From contig CAZASG010000012.1 of assembly GCA_964487745.1 (NCBI GenBank), positions 20,276 through 84,275 on the forward strand: a stretch of 64,000 nucleotides of DNA, read 5' to 3'. The stretch is from Desulfolinea sp964487745 (GTDB lineage Bacteria; Chloroflexota; Anaerolineae; Anaerolineales; Villigracilaceae). The notes under the pieces are model-generated. The model saw nothing but the letters and a program-made list of their open reading frames with translations. It was not told the DNA's origin and did not search any database. Shown piece after piece: positions 17,105-25,702 of this stretch. A program made the translations under genes and the position numbers. How positions within the stretch are numbered: position 1 is the stretch's first letter; each line of letters begins with the position of its first letter.

Positions 17105-18883
17105 ATGCTATTGCTCAAGAGCTTGAAAGTTAAGAATCTACGTTCTCTTAGTGAACTGGAACTGCCACTAAAGGAACTTGGAATTCTAATTGGTAAAAAT
17201 AATTCAGGAAAAAGCAATATCCTTTTAGCAATTAAATTACTGCTTGAAGCTACGAAAAGGGATGTCAGTGTTTTGGACTTTCATGAATGGGAACATGGAA
17301 AAAGTAATGAAATTGAGATCGTTGGTAATTTCACTGTCCCCGAAAAATATTTACGATTATGCAATGAACGACACAGAGAAAAAATCGCAACTGGCATTGT
17401 GGATGGTGTTCTAACCATTAGGCGAATAATTAAAAAGGATGATGCCGATAATATAACCGTTGGAAAAATCGAAATGCTAGACCATGAAAGCAATGAATTT
17501 GGTACTCCAACAGGGATAGATGCGGCATTCAAACAGATTTTGCCAGAGGTAATATTTATCGAAGCTTTTAAAGATCCTTCTGAAGAGAGCAAAGCAAAAG
17601 GCACAGCCACACTTGGGAAAATAATAAAACATATTGTAGAACAAGTTTCTGTTGATCTAAACGAAGAAGTTGAGAAGGCCCTTTTACAGGCAGAAAGGAA
17701 ATTCAATGTTTTCGATAAAGGAGATGGAACTTTTGAAGATGATCGACCCAAAGATTTGATTCGCGTAGAAGGAGTTCTGCGTTCTCATGTTAGAGAAGTA
17801 TTCTCAAATTCAGATGTACGCTTGAAATTTAATTTGCCAACAGTTTCAGATTTTCTTGGAACCGCAACTGTAGAGTTGAAAGATAACGGGCCTTGGACTG
17901 AGCCATCAGGGAAAGGGCAGGGGTTTCAGCGAATTTTATATGTAGCTTTACTTGAGACATTGGCTATAGAGTTACGTGATGCGGAAGCTGATGTAAATCG
18001 GCCTTTCATATTGTTGTATGAAGAACCAGAAGTTTTTTTGCATCCTTCTTTGCAACGAGAGGCGGGCAATATCATCGAAAGTATCTCTCAGACAAATCAG
18101 GTTATAGCTGCATCCCACTCTCCCCTTATGGTTTCACCTGCACGAATGGATAATATAACCATAGTAAGACAGGAAACAAAGTTAGAGAAATGTGAGACAA
18201 AGATTTCTCAGCCTGACGAATCTCTTTATGGGAAGGGTGAAGATAGACAGTTTATGTCGCTGTTGAAATTGAATAATAGCTCAGAATTCTTATTTTCTGA
18301 TTGTGTTTTGGTTGTGGAAGGGATTTCTGATAAATTATTTTTGGATAGTTGTTGGAGTATTATTTCTCAGAATGGAGAAAACGCATATCCTTCCTTATCA
18401 ATTATTGAATCAGGAGGTAAGGATACTCTTCGTACATGGAATAAATACCTTAGAATGATGGGGTTTCCGACAAGAGGTGTTGTTGACTTGGATTTTCTTT
18501 GGAGAGGCGCTGGGAATATACTCGAGAACAATCCGTCTCTAAGCCAATTTATGGAAATGTTTTGGTTGAAAGCCTCAGAGCTTGAACTGCGTGATGTAGA
18601 TGATGATGGAAATGAAAAGAACTCTATTCAAAAAGGCAAAAAGAAAGAAGCCTTTTCTCTTTTCTCAGGTGAGGATGGGGATCCTGACCTGAGAGAGTTA
18701 TCAAAAAATATCCGGAAGGATTTAAGAGAGAATAATATATGGGTTTTATCCCAAGGTGAGATAGAGGCTTATTTTGGAAACATATCTAAAAGTCAATATG
18801 TAGTTGAAAGTCAAAAAATAAGAACAGGCGAAGTAGATGTTCCTGAAGAGCTTGAAAATATTTTGCAGTGGGCGATAGAGTGA
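17105..18883 (+). CDS. OLD-family ATP-dependent nuclease (AAA ATPase plus TOPRIM)
   Basis: 592 residues from the ATG at 17105, four bases after GGAGGG; a UUG at 17093 is less likely. Walker A GKNNSGKS at 30-37, ATPase signature region GKGQGFQRILYVALLETLA, Walker B ILLYEEPEVFLHPSLQ and an ASHSPLMV switch. The C-terminal third is TOPRIM-like: VLVVEGISDKLFLDSC (catalytic Glu), then VVDLDFLW (acidic DxD). OLD proteins are overcoming-lysogenisation-defect nucleases, several being phage-defence effectors; Gabija GajA is one. No UvrD-like partner (GajB) is adjacent, so this is a solitary OLD. Its base composition is more AT-rich than the neighbouring mutase gene, suggesting transfer. Confidence 0.88.
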   Translation: MLLLKSLKVKNLRSLSELELPLKELGILIGKNNSGKSNILLAIKLLLEATKRDVSVLDFHEWEHGKSNEIEIVGNFTVPEKYLRLCNERHREKIATGIVDGVLTIRRIIKKDDADNITVGKIEMLDHESNEFGTPTGIDAAFKQILPEVIFIEAFKDPSEESKAKGTATLGKIIKHIVEQVSVDLNEEVEKALLQAERKFNVFDKGDGTFEDDRPKDLIRVEGVLRSHVREVFSNSDVRLKFNLPTVSDFLGTATVELKDNGPWTEPSGKGQGFQRILYVALLETLAIELRDAEADVNRPFILLYEEPEVFLHPSLQREAGNIIESISQTNQVIAASHSPLMVSPARMDNITIVRQETKLEKCETKISQPDESLYGKGEDRQFMSLLKLNNSSEFLFSDCVLVVEGISDKLFLDSCWSIISQNGENAYPSLSIIESGGKDTLRTWNKYLRMMGFPTRGVVDLDFLWRGAGNILENNPSLSQFMEMFWLKASELELRDVDDDGNEKNSIQKGKKKEAFSLFSGEDGDPDLRELSKNIRKDLRENNIWVLSQGEIEAYFGNISKSQYVVESQKIRTGEVDVPEELENILQWAIE

Positions 18884-18904
18884 AGAGCATGACAAGATAA
18901 ATTT

Positions 18905-19348
18905 ATGATGAAATACATCTTCATCCTCTTAGGTGTTGTATCTTTGCTCACAGCTTGTGGTGTTGACTTGGTTCATCTTGTAGCAGAAAAAACACCAACA
19001 CCACTCACTTCAGAGCCAGAAGCGACACCAACTTATCCAGGCACTTGGGAAGCAGTAATCGAGGGTGTGATTTACGATCAATCCACAGGCGAAGGTCAAC
19101 CAATCGTTGACGCAACAATAACCTATGATGTCCTTCACTCATACTTTCCTGAACTTCAGGAAGGTAGGCTCAACAAAACGATCAGCGATGAAAACGGATT
19201 CTTTTCTCTTGAAGTGATGGTCCACGATACTGATAGCATCAGGATTTTGGTCGAGGCGCAGGGATTTCTTCTTTATGAAGAAAGATTTTCCGGCGTTGAC
19301 TTGGTTGCTGGTAAGAACTTGGAAGTTGAGTTAATCCCCTTAGAGTGA
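18905..19348 (+). CDS. lipoprotein with carboxypeptidase-regulatory-like fold
   Basis: 147 residues. Signal peptide with lipobox LLTAC (Cys 18), a Thr/Pro-rich linker, then a domain like the carboxypeptidase regulatory (CarboxypepD_reg) beta-sandwich: GVIYDQSTGEGQPIVDATITY, SDENGFFSLEV and RILVEAQGFLLYEE. Likely anchored at the outer face of the membrane. Two adjacent ATG codons; 18908 is equally possible. Substrate unknown. Starts 21 bases after the OLD gene stop. Confidence 0.75.
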   Translation: MMKYIFILLGVVSLLTACGVDLVHLVAEKTPTPLTSEPEATPTYPGTWEAVIEGVIYDQSTGEGQPIVDATITYDVLHSYFPELQEGRLNKTISDENGFFSLEVMVHDTDSIRILVEAQGFLLYEERFSGVDLVAGKNLEVELIPLE

Positions 19349-19479
19349 AGCCAATTGCTTTTTAGTATGATTTTCAGGCTCAGGTTGTTATCGCAAGTTG
19401 TGATGTATGAATTTCAAATCTGTATAGTTTTGATGACGATGGGGGATTTTTTTCTGAAAACTTATGATAGGATGAATTT

Positions 19480-19890
19480 ATGAAGAAATACATCGTCATC
19501 CCCCTTTTTGTGGTTGCTTTTCTGCTCGTGGCTTGTGGTGCTGAAGCTGCGCCGCCAGTAGCAGAAAGCGCGCCTACTATTCCCGAAACAGCACCTGAAG
19601 TTGTCGATGCTCCGCCAGAAGATGCTCCAGGCGCAGCACCAGAACTGGTGGCTGTAGATTGCCTCAACGGTGAGATCAGCCCCATCGCAGAATCTATCGC
19701 GGCAGACTATGATCACATCAGCTATGAGCAGGTCGTCACCTGGTTCTGCAACGGTGCAGAATATGAAGATATTCTCGTCGCTCTGGAGACTGAAGCGCTG
19801 ACAGATGTTACAGCCGAAGAATTACTGCAAATGCTCGCAGAGGGTTCCAGTTGGGAAGGGATCTGGCAATTTGTTGGTCTAACTGAGTAA
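19480..19890 (+). CDS. lipoprotein with repeat domain shared with the next gene
   Basis: 136 residues. Lipobox LLVAC (Cys 20), an Ala/Pro/Glu-rich linker, and a C-terminal domain of about 70 residues: SPIAESIAADYD, VVTWFCNGAEYEDILVALETEAL and SSWEGIWQFVGL. The same domain pattern (xPhAxxhAxxY, FCxGxxxxxIhxAL, WxxIWxxhGL) ends the following protein, so the two are paralogous in this part. Starts after AGGATGAATTT. Function unknown; secreted. Confidence 0.75.
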   Translation: MKKYIVIPLFVVAFLLVACGAEAAPPVAESAPTIPETAPEVVDAPPEDAPGAAPELVAVDCLNGEISPIAESIAADYDHISYEQVVTWFCNGAEYEDILVALETEALTDVTAEELLQMLAEGSSWEGIWQFVGLTE

Positions 19891-19904
19891 TAAAGGATAT
19901 GCAA

Positions 19905-20570
19905 ATGAAAAAGAAATTCCTGATTCCCCTGATCCTGGCTCTCGTACTTACCTTGCTTTTTGTGAGTACGGTCTCAGCCAAGGGTAAAAAATTGAACATC
20001 AAAGGGGAAGTAACCGCGATCAGTGCTGATTCGATCACGGTCAGTTCCAAGAAGGGTGAATACACTGTCGCGATTCCTGCAGACATGGATGTCAGCGATA
20101 TTGTTGTGGGCGATGATGTCGTGCTCAAAGCCGAAGAAGGAGCGGATGGTGGTTGGGTTGCGACTTCGATCAAGATCGTTGGTGCAGGCGGGGATGACGA
20201 CGAAGAGGAAGAAGCCGAGATCGAAGATGAGGGTGAAGAAAAGGAAGGCTCCCGCGATAATAGCGCTTTTTGCACCGAAGATAAGCAGGATAAACCGCAT
20301 CCGCTTGCACCTGCGCTGGCGGAACGCTATGGTGTGGATGAAAGCTGGGTGATGGATACCTTCTGCGATGGCTACAGCATGGGCGCGATCATGTTGGCGC
20401 TTAAAACTAGTCAATTAGATGGTGTTGATGCATCTCCTGACGAGCTGTTGGCTGGGCGCTCAGAAGGACAGGGATGGGGGCAGATCTGGAAAGATATGGG
20501 TCTGATCGGCAGCGAGAAAAATGGACATAGCCCTCCAGGGTTGCTGAAGAAACCAAAGAAAGAAAAGTAA
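19905..20570 (+). CDS. secreted DUF5666-like protein with the same C-terminal domain
   Basis: 221 residues from the ATG at 19905, seven bases after AAAGGA; an ATG six bases upstream (19899) is too close to that site. Signal peptide ends near VSAKG. Residues 25-95 match an OB-like DUF5666 domain (IKGEVTAISADSITVSSKKGEY, VVGDDVVLKAEEGADGGWVATSIKIV). A strongly acidic linker follows (DDDEEEEAEIEDEGEEKEG), and the C-terminal about 75 residues repeat the domain of the preceding lipoprotein (LAPALAERYGVDESWVMDTFCDGYSMGAIMLAL ... GWGQIWKDMGL). Probably co-transcribed with it; a terminator follows. Confidence 0.75.
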   Translation: MKKKFLIPLILALVLTLLFVSTVSAKGKKLNIKGEVTAISADSITVSSKKGEYTVAIPADMDVSDIVVGDDVVLKAEEGADGGWVATSIKIVGAGGDDDEEEEAEIEDEGEEKEGSRDNSAFCTEDKQDKPHPLAPALAERYGVDESWVMDTFCDGYSMGAIMLALKTSQLDGVDASPDELLAGRSEGQGWGQIWKDMGLIGSEKNGHSPPGLLKKPKKEK

Positions 20571-20572
20571 AG

Positions 20573-20600
20573 AAAAAATCTCCCGTGAGGGAGATTTTTT
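20573..20600 (+). terminator. rho-independent terminator
   Basis: AAAAAATCTCCC, loop GTGA, GGGAGATTTTTT. Symmetrical, so it can act on both strands, but the gene before it is on the plus strand and no minus-strand gene ends here. Confidence 0.85.
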
Positions 20601-20732
20601 CTTTAGGCCAATCATGCTTTCAATCTGTATCTGTCAGTCGAATCTCCCTTTTAGGCCCGCTATTTCTTTCCACGAATATTATAGGTTATTATCTATGTGC
20701 CTTTTCTTTTTCCCTTAGCGAAGGAGTATCCC

Positions 20733-21860
20733 ATGAATAAAGACATCTTTATCTCCTATTCCCGCCGCGATCAGGAATTCGTTACCCGCCTGGCTGCTGA
20801 TCTTGATCGACAGGTTGCCGGAGTTTGGTTTGACCAATCCGCGATTCAAGTTGGGCAGGACTGGCATGATGAGATCATGGATGGCATCCGAGAATGTAAA
20901 GCCTTTATTTTGGTGCTCTCGCCTGATTCTGCTGAATCTCGTTATGTCCGTGAAGAGGTCAATAAGGCACTCGAGCTGGGAAAGCCGATCATCCCGGTTC
21001 TCTACCGACATGGGGAATGGACGGGAGAATTTGCCACGCTCGTACACGATATTCAGACCCTTGATCTTCGTATGGGGAGCTATACGGAGAATTTTCAGGA
21101 ATTGGTCGATGGCTTGGTCGCGGTTGGTGCGGTGAAAGCTGAAGGCTACGAAAAACCATTTATGCGTGAGGCATCCAAAGTCGGGCTGAACGTTGTCTTT
21201 CGCAAAATCCCCGGATGGGCTTTTGCCTGGGGCGGTGGTTGGACAGCGTTCTGGGTGATCGTCAGTCTCTTTTTATTTGCCCTGATGCTTGCTCAAGACG
21301 ATTCAGGTGCCGGCGAGGCGATCGCAGCCCTTTTTGTGATCGTTATTAGTGGTGGGGTCGGTGGCTTCGTCGGTGGTTTGCTGGCTGGCCTCTTTACCAT
21401 GCTGGCTTTACGCCCGAATGCTCCCAGTATTTCGTGGAAACACATGGCTCCCACCATCCGCATTTGGGCGATCAGTGGACCTTTGGGGATGCTCGTCTCC
21501 GGCATCGCGACTGCCGTCTTGGTGGGGGTTGGCGTGATCAGTGTGCAGGGGAATGATGTCAGTTGTGAGGGGCTGGGGTTTGGAGAATGTCTGGGTGCCG
21601 GGATCGGAAGCGCATTGGGAGAAGCCATTGCACTTGTCTTGATCATAATTTTGGTTTTCTTTTTGCTGGTTGGCGTGATCTGGTTTCTGACCGGGGTCTT
21701 CGCAGGCAGGCAGGTTGTGCGCCATATTCGTAGGTTGGAGCCGGGGATCACGGCCAGTCAGAGTCGAAACGTTTCATTAGGCTGGGGGTGTGGTGCTATC
21801 GTGGCGGCTATTGTTGCTGTCATGATCATTGGTCTTATTTCCAACTTATTGGGGATCTAA
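20733..21860 (+). CDS. TIR domain protein with C-terminal membrane domain
   Basis: 375 residues from the ATG at 20733, preceded by AAGGAG; an ATG 36 bases upstream has no ribosome-binding site. Residues 1-140 are a TIR_2 domain: DIFISYSRRDQEFVTRLA, VWFDQSAIQVGQDWHDEI, FILVLSPDSAESRYVREEV. An acidic residue lies in the REEVNKAL helix, the place of the NADase Glu. After residue 150 come about four to five membrane helices, with Gly-rich segments (GAGIGSALGEAIALVLIIILVFFLLVGVIWFLTG). TIR-membrane proteins may be NAD-degrading immune effectors or signalling adaptors; nothing here proves which. Alone between two lipoprotein or membrane genes. Confidence 0.88.
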   Translation: MNKDIFISYSRRDQEFVTRLAADLDRQVAGVWFDQSAIQVGQDWHDEIMDGIRECKAFILVLSPDSAESRYVREEVNKALELGKPIIPVLYRHGEWTGEFATLVHDIQTLDLRMGSYTENFQELVDGLVAVGAVKAEGYEKPFMREASKVGLNVVFRKIPGWAFAWGGGWTAFWVIVSLFLFALMLAQDDSGAGEAIAALFVIVISGGVGGFVGGLLAGLFTMLALRPNAPSISWKHMAPTIRIWAISGPLGMLVSGIATAVLVGVGVISVQGNDVSCEGLGFGECLGAGIGSALGEAIALVLIIILVFFLLVGVIWFLTGVFAGRQVVRHIRRLEPGITASQSRNVSLGWGCGAIVAAIVAVMIIGLISNLLGI

Positions 21861-21889
21861 AGCCGGTTTTTGCATAGCTGAGATAATTG

Positions 21890-22510
21890 TCATGGCAGCC
21901 ACTGTATCCTGTCTCCTCGATCGCCGCGTTTGAGCGTTGAGAAGAGCAGCGTGAGCAATAAGCCTGCCAGTGTCCCAAAGAGCACCCATCCCAACATCCC
22001 TTTTGAGAGTACCGTGCTTATGGATGCGATCTGGTTTAGACCAAGATCGGCGGGGAGAGCGTATCCGAATTCATAAGCACTTGCCCAGCCAAGCGCATTC
22101 AACGTAAGCCATAAAATATTTATGCTGTCAAAGCCTGATTTGAGGCCGAAGCTTTGCAAAAGCCCAAATATCAGCCCGCCAAAGGCACCACCGATCAGCC
22201 AGCCTATGGAGCCTCCCAGTAATTGAATGCTGAAGAGCGTTCCTGAGAGTCCAAGTATCCAGCCAGATGTTGTACAGAGCACCCAAATCGCTGTTGTCTT
22301 GACAGAGCTTCGCATAATGAGCATGGACAGGAAGCTAATGACCAAGCCTCCCAATATCCCTGCGATGATAAGTCCGATCATCGTTGATAGGTTGGACGTA
22401 ATCCCTTCCATGATGAAGGATGTCAGAATTAAGCCAAAAACCCATCCCAGAGAATTGAGAAAAGACAAGATCAGCCATAGCTCTACTTGAGCATAATATT
22501 TTTTATTCAT
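21890..22510 (-). CDS. integral membrane protein, unknown function
   Basis: 206 residues, six hydrophobic segments with many Gly: SFLNSLGWVFGLILTSFI, IGLIIAGILGGLVISFLSML, VLCTTSGWILGLSGTLFSI, IGWLIGGAFGGLIFGLLQSF and others. Looks like an internally repeated GW-G pattern of small membrane proteins common in Anaerolineae, also seen near other TIR or signalling proteins there. Convergent with the TIR gene (29 bases between stops). Family not identified. Confidence 0.65.
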   Translation of the reverse strand: MNKKYYAQVELWLILSFLNSLGWVFGLILTSFIMEGITSNLSTMIGLIIAGILGGLVISFLSMLIMRSSVKTTAIWVLCTTSGWILGLSGTLFSIQLLGGSIGWLIGGAFGGLIFGLLQSFGLKSGFDSINILWLTLNALGWASAYEFGYALPADLGLNQIASISTVLSKGMLGWVLFGTLAGLLLTLLFSTLKRGDRGDRIQWLP

Positions 22511-22540
22511 CTTTTCTTCTCCTGATATTAACGTGAGTGT

Positions 22541-23164
22541 TTATTTGCACGTAAACGAAAAATCCATTGAATTACTACGATTTCCAGCCCAATCAAATAT
22601 TGTTGTCCGAAGGGTAACGTCCTGTTCCCCTTCGCACCAAAGATAAATTTTTATGGCACCATTTTCCCAGGTGCCAGAATCTAGATTAGGCGAATCATCT
22701 GTGCCACCGCCGAAATCTGTTGCTCGGATCACATCGTAGGTAATATAGCGAATATCACCATCCGGGTCGGTGAAGTAGAGCAAGCCAATCATCGTGGATT
22801 TGTTGCCTGGAATAGTGCTGGGAAAATTGATGCCTGTAATGATTGGGATTTTTGGGGCTTGAGCGGTTTCAGTTAATCCCCGCATCTGGGCATCAAAGGT
22901 AAGCCAATCAGCTTTGGCGGTAGCGCGCTTGGCATCTTCTGTTGCTTGCCAGGCTGTAGCTGTTTTGTAGTTATATCTTCTGGCTTCTTCGGTGTAGGTC
23001 ATTGCCCAAACCGTATCTACTGCAAACGATGTTGCGGTGCGATCCTGGTTGTATTGCATCATGAACAGTTCGCCGAGCATACAATTTGTGCTGAGTAAAA
23101 AAGCTCCCGCAAGGAATATTGCCCCCCAGAACCAAGCCCGTTTAGACTCTGGTTGTTTTGCCAT
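22541..23164 (-). CDS. membrane-anchored secreted protein, unknown function
   Basis: 207 residues. One N-terminal signal-anchor helix (WFWGAIFLAGAFLLSTNCML), then an Ala/Thr/Lys-rich helical stretch (EARRYNYKTATAWQATEDAKRATAKADW) likely coiled coil, then a beta domain of about 110 residues (INFPSTIPGNKSTMIGLLYFTDPDGDIRYITYDV ... IKIYLWCEGEQDVTLRTTIFDWAGNRSNSMDF) resembling immunoglobulin-like or cadherin-like folds. No family recognised. Upstream of the membrane protein on the same strand by 30 bases. Confidence 0.6.
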   Translation of the reverse strand: MAKQPESKRAWFWGAIFLAGAFLLSTNCMLGELFMMQYNQDRTATSFAVDTVWAMTYTEEARRYNYKTATAWQATEDAKRATAKADWLTFDAQMRGLTETAQAPKIPIITGINFPSTIPGNKSTMIGLLYFTDPDGDIRYITYDVIRATDFGGGTDDSPNLDSGTWENGAIKIYLWCEGEQDVTLRTTIFDWAGNRSNSMDFSFTCK

Positions 23165-23308
23165 ATTTATTTCCTTAAATTACTAGAAAACTGTATTTTT
23201 AGTATATAGAAAATCAGATCCTTTTTCAACGTGTCTAGAACATGCTTTCTGTGTTATAAAAAATGAAAGATTGGGTGCGCCAATCTTCTTTACTCGTAGG
23301 AGGTTCAA

Positions 23309-23722
23309 ATGGATTTTTCTTCAATTAACTGGTTTGCCATCGTTGCTTGTGTTGCAGTCAGTATGGTCAGTGGTTTTCTCTGGTATAACGAGAAGGCTTT
23401 TTTCCTTGCCTGGTGGAAAGGGATCGGCCGTTCCGAAGATGAGATAGCTGGTATGGAAGGTGCTGGACCAATGACTTGGGTGTTGACCATTATTGCTGCC
23501 TTCATTCAGGCAGTCTTTGTTGCACTGTTTCTGAACGTGATGGGGAGCAATACACTGATTGCCGGTTTACAGGCTGGATTTGTGATCTGGCTGGGGTTTG
23601 TTGCCCCGACCAATCTTGTAAATAAATTGTTTGCTGAGCACGGTTTGAAAGTCTGGGCGATAGAAGCTGGCAATCATCTCGTGAATATGCTTCTCTTCGG
23701 TGCGATCCTAGCTGTATGGTAA
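23309..23722 (+). CDS. DUF1761 membrane protein
   Basis: 137 residues, four membrane helices, matching DUF1761: N-terminal INWFAIVACVAVSMVSGFLWY, WWKGIGRSEDEI, and a conserved GFVIWLGFVAPTNLVNKLF block. AGGAGG sits six bases before the ATG. Function unknown. Stands alone and ends at a shared terminator with the minus-strand reductase gene. Confidence 0.85.
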   Translation: MDFSSINWFAIVACVAVSMVSGFLWYNEKAFFLAWWKGIGRSEDEIAGMEGAGPMTWVLTIIAAFIQAVFVALFLNVMGSNTLIAGLQAGFVIWLGFVAPTNLVNKLFAEHGLKVWAIEAGNHLVNMLLFGAILAVW

Positions 23723-23743
23723 TAAAGCTTATGCAATAGCAAG

Positions 23744-23772
23744 AAAAAACTCTCCTGTCAGGAGAGTTTTTT
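23744..23772. terminator. bidirectional terminator
   Basis: AAAAAACTCTCCT, loop GTC, AGGAGAGTTTTTT; lies between the convergent DUF1761 gene (ends 23722) and the reductase gene (ends 23777), with T-runs on both strands. Confidence 0.88.
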
Positions 23773-23776
23773 CTTT

Positions 23777-24796
23777 TTAGATCATTTTCAATCTGATCAT
23801 ACTCTCTGCGATTGAGAGCACCATCTCTTTCATGTCGCGTGGTTGCCAGCCAAAGGCATCTTTAGTGCGAGCATTATCCACGGTCAATTTCTGATCCAGC
23901 GAATCGACCGTGGCGCGTGCCTCGGGGCTAAAGAGTGCCACAATACGCACCAGCCAACTGGGAAAGACGTTGGTTTTGATCGGATAATCTGGATAAGCCT
24001 CCTTGAGCACGTTAGCGACATCCTTTATCCAGAACGAATCGCCCACGCAGACAAAGCGTTGACCGGCGGCATCGGGCTTGGTCATTGCTTGGATATGTGC
24101 TGAGGCCACATCTCGCACATCGACGGCATTGAAGTGCATCCGAGCCAGCCCGGGGACAGTGGCTTGCATTAATGATTGGACGAGCACGCCTGATGTACGT
24201 GCGTTTGTATCCGGCAGCGGACCCAGGATTAAACCGGGGTTGATGACCGCCAATTCCATATAGCTATCTGAGTTTTTGATGAAATCCCAAGCGGCTTGTT
24301 CAGCGAGTGTTTTGCTTTTGGCATATGCGCTGATGGTGGGACTCTCTGCAATTGACCAGTCACTTTCGTCAAAATGCGTTTTTTCTTTGGGGTGCCCATA
24401 TGCGATTGCGGCGATGGAAGAAGTTAGCACAACGCGCTTGACCTTGTTCTTTGCCGCGGAACGCAAAACACGTAATGTCCCTTCACGAGCGGGGATGATC
24501 AGATCATCTTCGTGTTCGGGCTTTCCCAGCGGAAAGGGGGAGGCAACATGCAGAACAAATTCACAACCTTGTACAGCTTCATGCCAACCCTCATCCTTGA
24601 GAAGATCAGCTTCTGCTAGAGAAAAACGTTCATCAGCATCGACGAATTTAGCTATGGTTTTTCGTAGTGCTTCTTCACGCTGAAGGGAACGCACAGTTCC
24701 GCGTACTTGATAGCCTTCTTTGAGCAATGCCACGACACAATGAATGCCGACAAAGCCGCTTGCGCCCGTTACGAGCACGGTTCTATCCTTGTTCAT
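23777..24796 (-). CDS. NAD(P)-dependent reductase, dihydroflavonol-4-reductase-like SDR
   Basis: 339 residues from the ATG at 24794-24796 with AGGAGAAG just before; the open frame extends 114 bases further upstream but into the divergent promoter region. Extended SDR: VLVTGASGFVGIHCV at the N-terminus, RRVVLTSSIAAIAYG (catalytic Ser), then SAYAKSKTLAEQAAW (YxxxK). Resembles cinnamoyl/dihydroflavonol reductase and aldehyde reductase II families. Substrate unknown. Divergent from the CoA-binding protein gene with 96 bases between. Confidence 0.85.
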   Translation of the reverse strand: MNKDRTVLVTGASGFVGIHCVVALLKEGYQVRGTVRSLQREEALRKTIAKFVDADERFSLAEADLLKDEGWHEAVQGCEFVLHVASPFPLGKPEHEDDLIIPAREGTLRVLRSAAKNKVKRVVLTSSIAAIAYGHPKEKTHFDESDWSIAESPTISAYAKSKTLAEQAAWDFIKNSDSYMELAVINPGLILGPLPDTNARTSGVLVQSLMQATVPGLARMHFNAVDVRDVASAHIQAMTKPDAAGQRFVCVGDSFWIKDVANVLKEAYPDYPIKTNVFPSWLVRIVALFSPEARATVDSLDQKLTVDNARTKDAFGWQPRDMKEMVLSIAESMIRLKMI

Positions 24797-24892
24797 ATCT
24801 TCTCCTAACCGATAAGTTAAAAAAGTATAACATTTGTCTTCGAGTATAATTTTCTGCGGGTTTGTATTCATTTTCACAAAAGGAGCTCTCGG

Positions 24893-25390
24893 ATGGCAAA
24901 GATCGATCAAATGGCGGAAGATTTTTTAGCACAAAAGAAAATTGCCGTGGTTGGCGTATCTGAAGAACGTGAGACCGGTTGTAATTTAAATTACGAAAAA
25001 TTTAAAGATGCTGGTTATACGGTTTATGGCATTAATCCAAAGATCGGCCAATTTAAGGGCGATCCCTGTTACCCTGATCTGGCTTCTACACCTGAAAAAC
25101 CTGATGCGGTTTTTATTCTTGCTCGTCCCGAGATAACGGAAGAGATCGTGCGCCAATGTGTGGATGTGGGCATTAAACATGTCTGGATGCATTGCATGAT
25201 GGGAACAAAGCCTGGTCTCATAGCAAGTATGACGAGTGTTTCACAAGATGCGGTTGCGATGTGTCGCGAGAATGGTATCGAGGTGATCCCTGGCTCTTGT
25301 CCTGCACAATTCCTGAACCCTGACTTTGGGCATAAGATGATGCGAGGGCTTTGGCGTTTGATGGGGAATATGAAGGTTAGTCAAAATTAG
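24893..25390 (+). CDS. CoA-binding domain protein
   Basis: 165 residues, single Rossmann-like CoA_binding_2 domain (KKIAVVGVSEERETGCNLNYEKFKDAGYTVYGINPK). Such proteins bind CoA through the GxxGxxG-like loop and are structurally like the N-terminal domain of succinyl-CoA synthetase alpha, but lack the catalytic domain. The C-terminal HVWMHCMMGTKPG and ENGIEVIPGSCPAQFL segments are family-typical. Role unknown. Start has a GGAG sequence shortly before the ATG. Confidence 0.85.
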   Translation: MAKIDQMAEDFLAQKKIAVVGVSEERETGCNLNYEKFKDAGYTVYGINPKIGQFKGDPCYPDLASTPEKPDAVFILARPEITEEIVRQCVDVGIKHVWMHCMMGTKPGLIASMTSVSQDAVAMCRENGIEVIPGSCPAQFLNPDFGHKMMRGLWRLMGNMKVSQN

Positions 25391-25702
25391 CTAATAAAAA
25401 AACTCCCTAAAGTGCGCTTTTATTGATTCGCATTGGCTTATTATTCAAGCAGGACTTTGCTCTAGACTGGAATTTCAAACATAACGGGATTAGACCTTTT
25501 GCGTCCAGTTGGGTAAATCTCAGGCCATCATAGCAAAAAGGGCTTTAATTTAAGGGACAAATTGATATTCAATTGAGAAAATGCTACACTGATCATGGTT
25601 CGATTTTGATTGTTGGACTATGCCAATTTATTTGCTGGTAGCATATGCAAAGGTTGGGCTGTAAAATATGTTTTCAATTTTAAGATTTAGGAGGAGAGAA
25701 TT
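25391..25702 (+). promoter_or_regulatory. intergenic region with promoter of the 442-residue lipoprotein gene
   Basis: No reading frame of note. A promoter-like pair lies at 25562-25590: TTGATA, 17-base spacer, TACACT, followed by an untranslated leader of about 105 bases with AGGAGGAG before the ATG at 25703. Rest AT-rich, nothing else recognised. Confidence 0.5.

Noticed and set aside
24845..24850. TATAAT before the CoA-binding gene
   Set aside because: No -35 at 16 to 18 bases; perhaps a real -10 but not shown.
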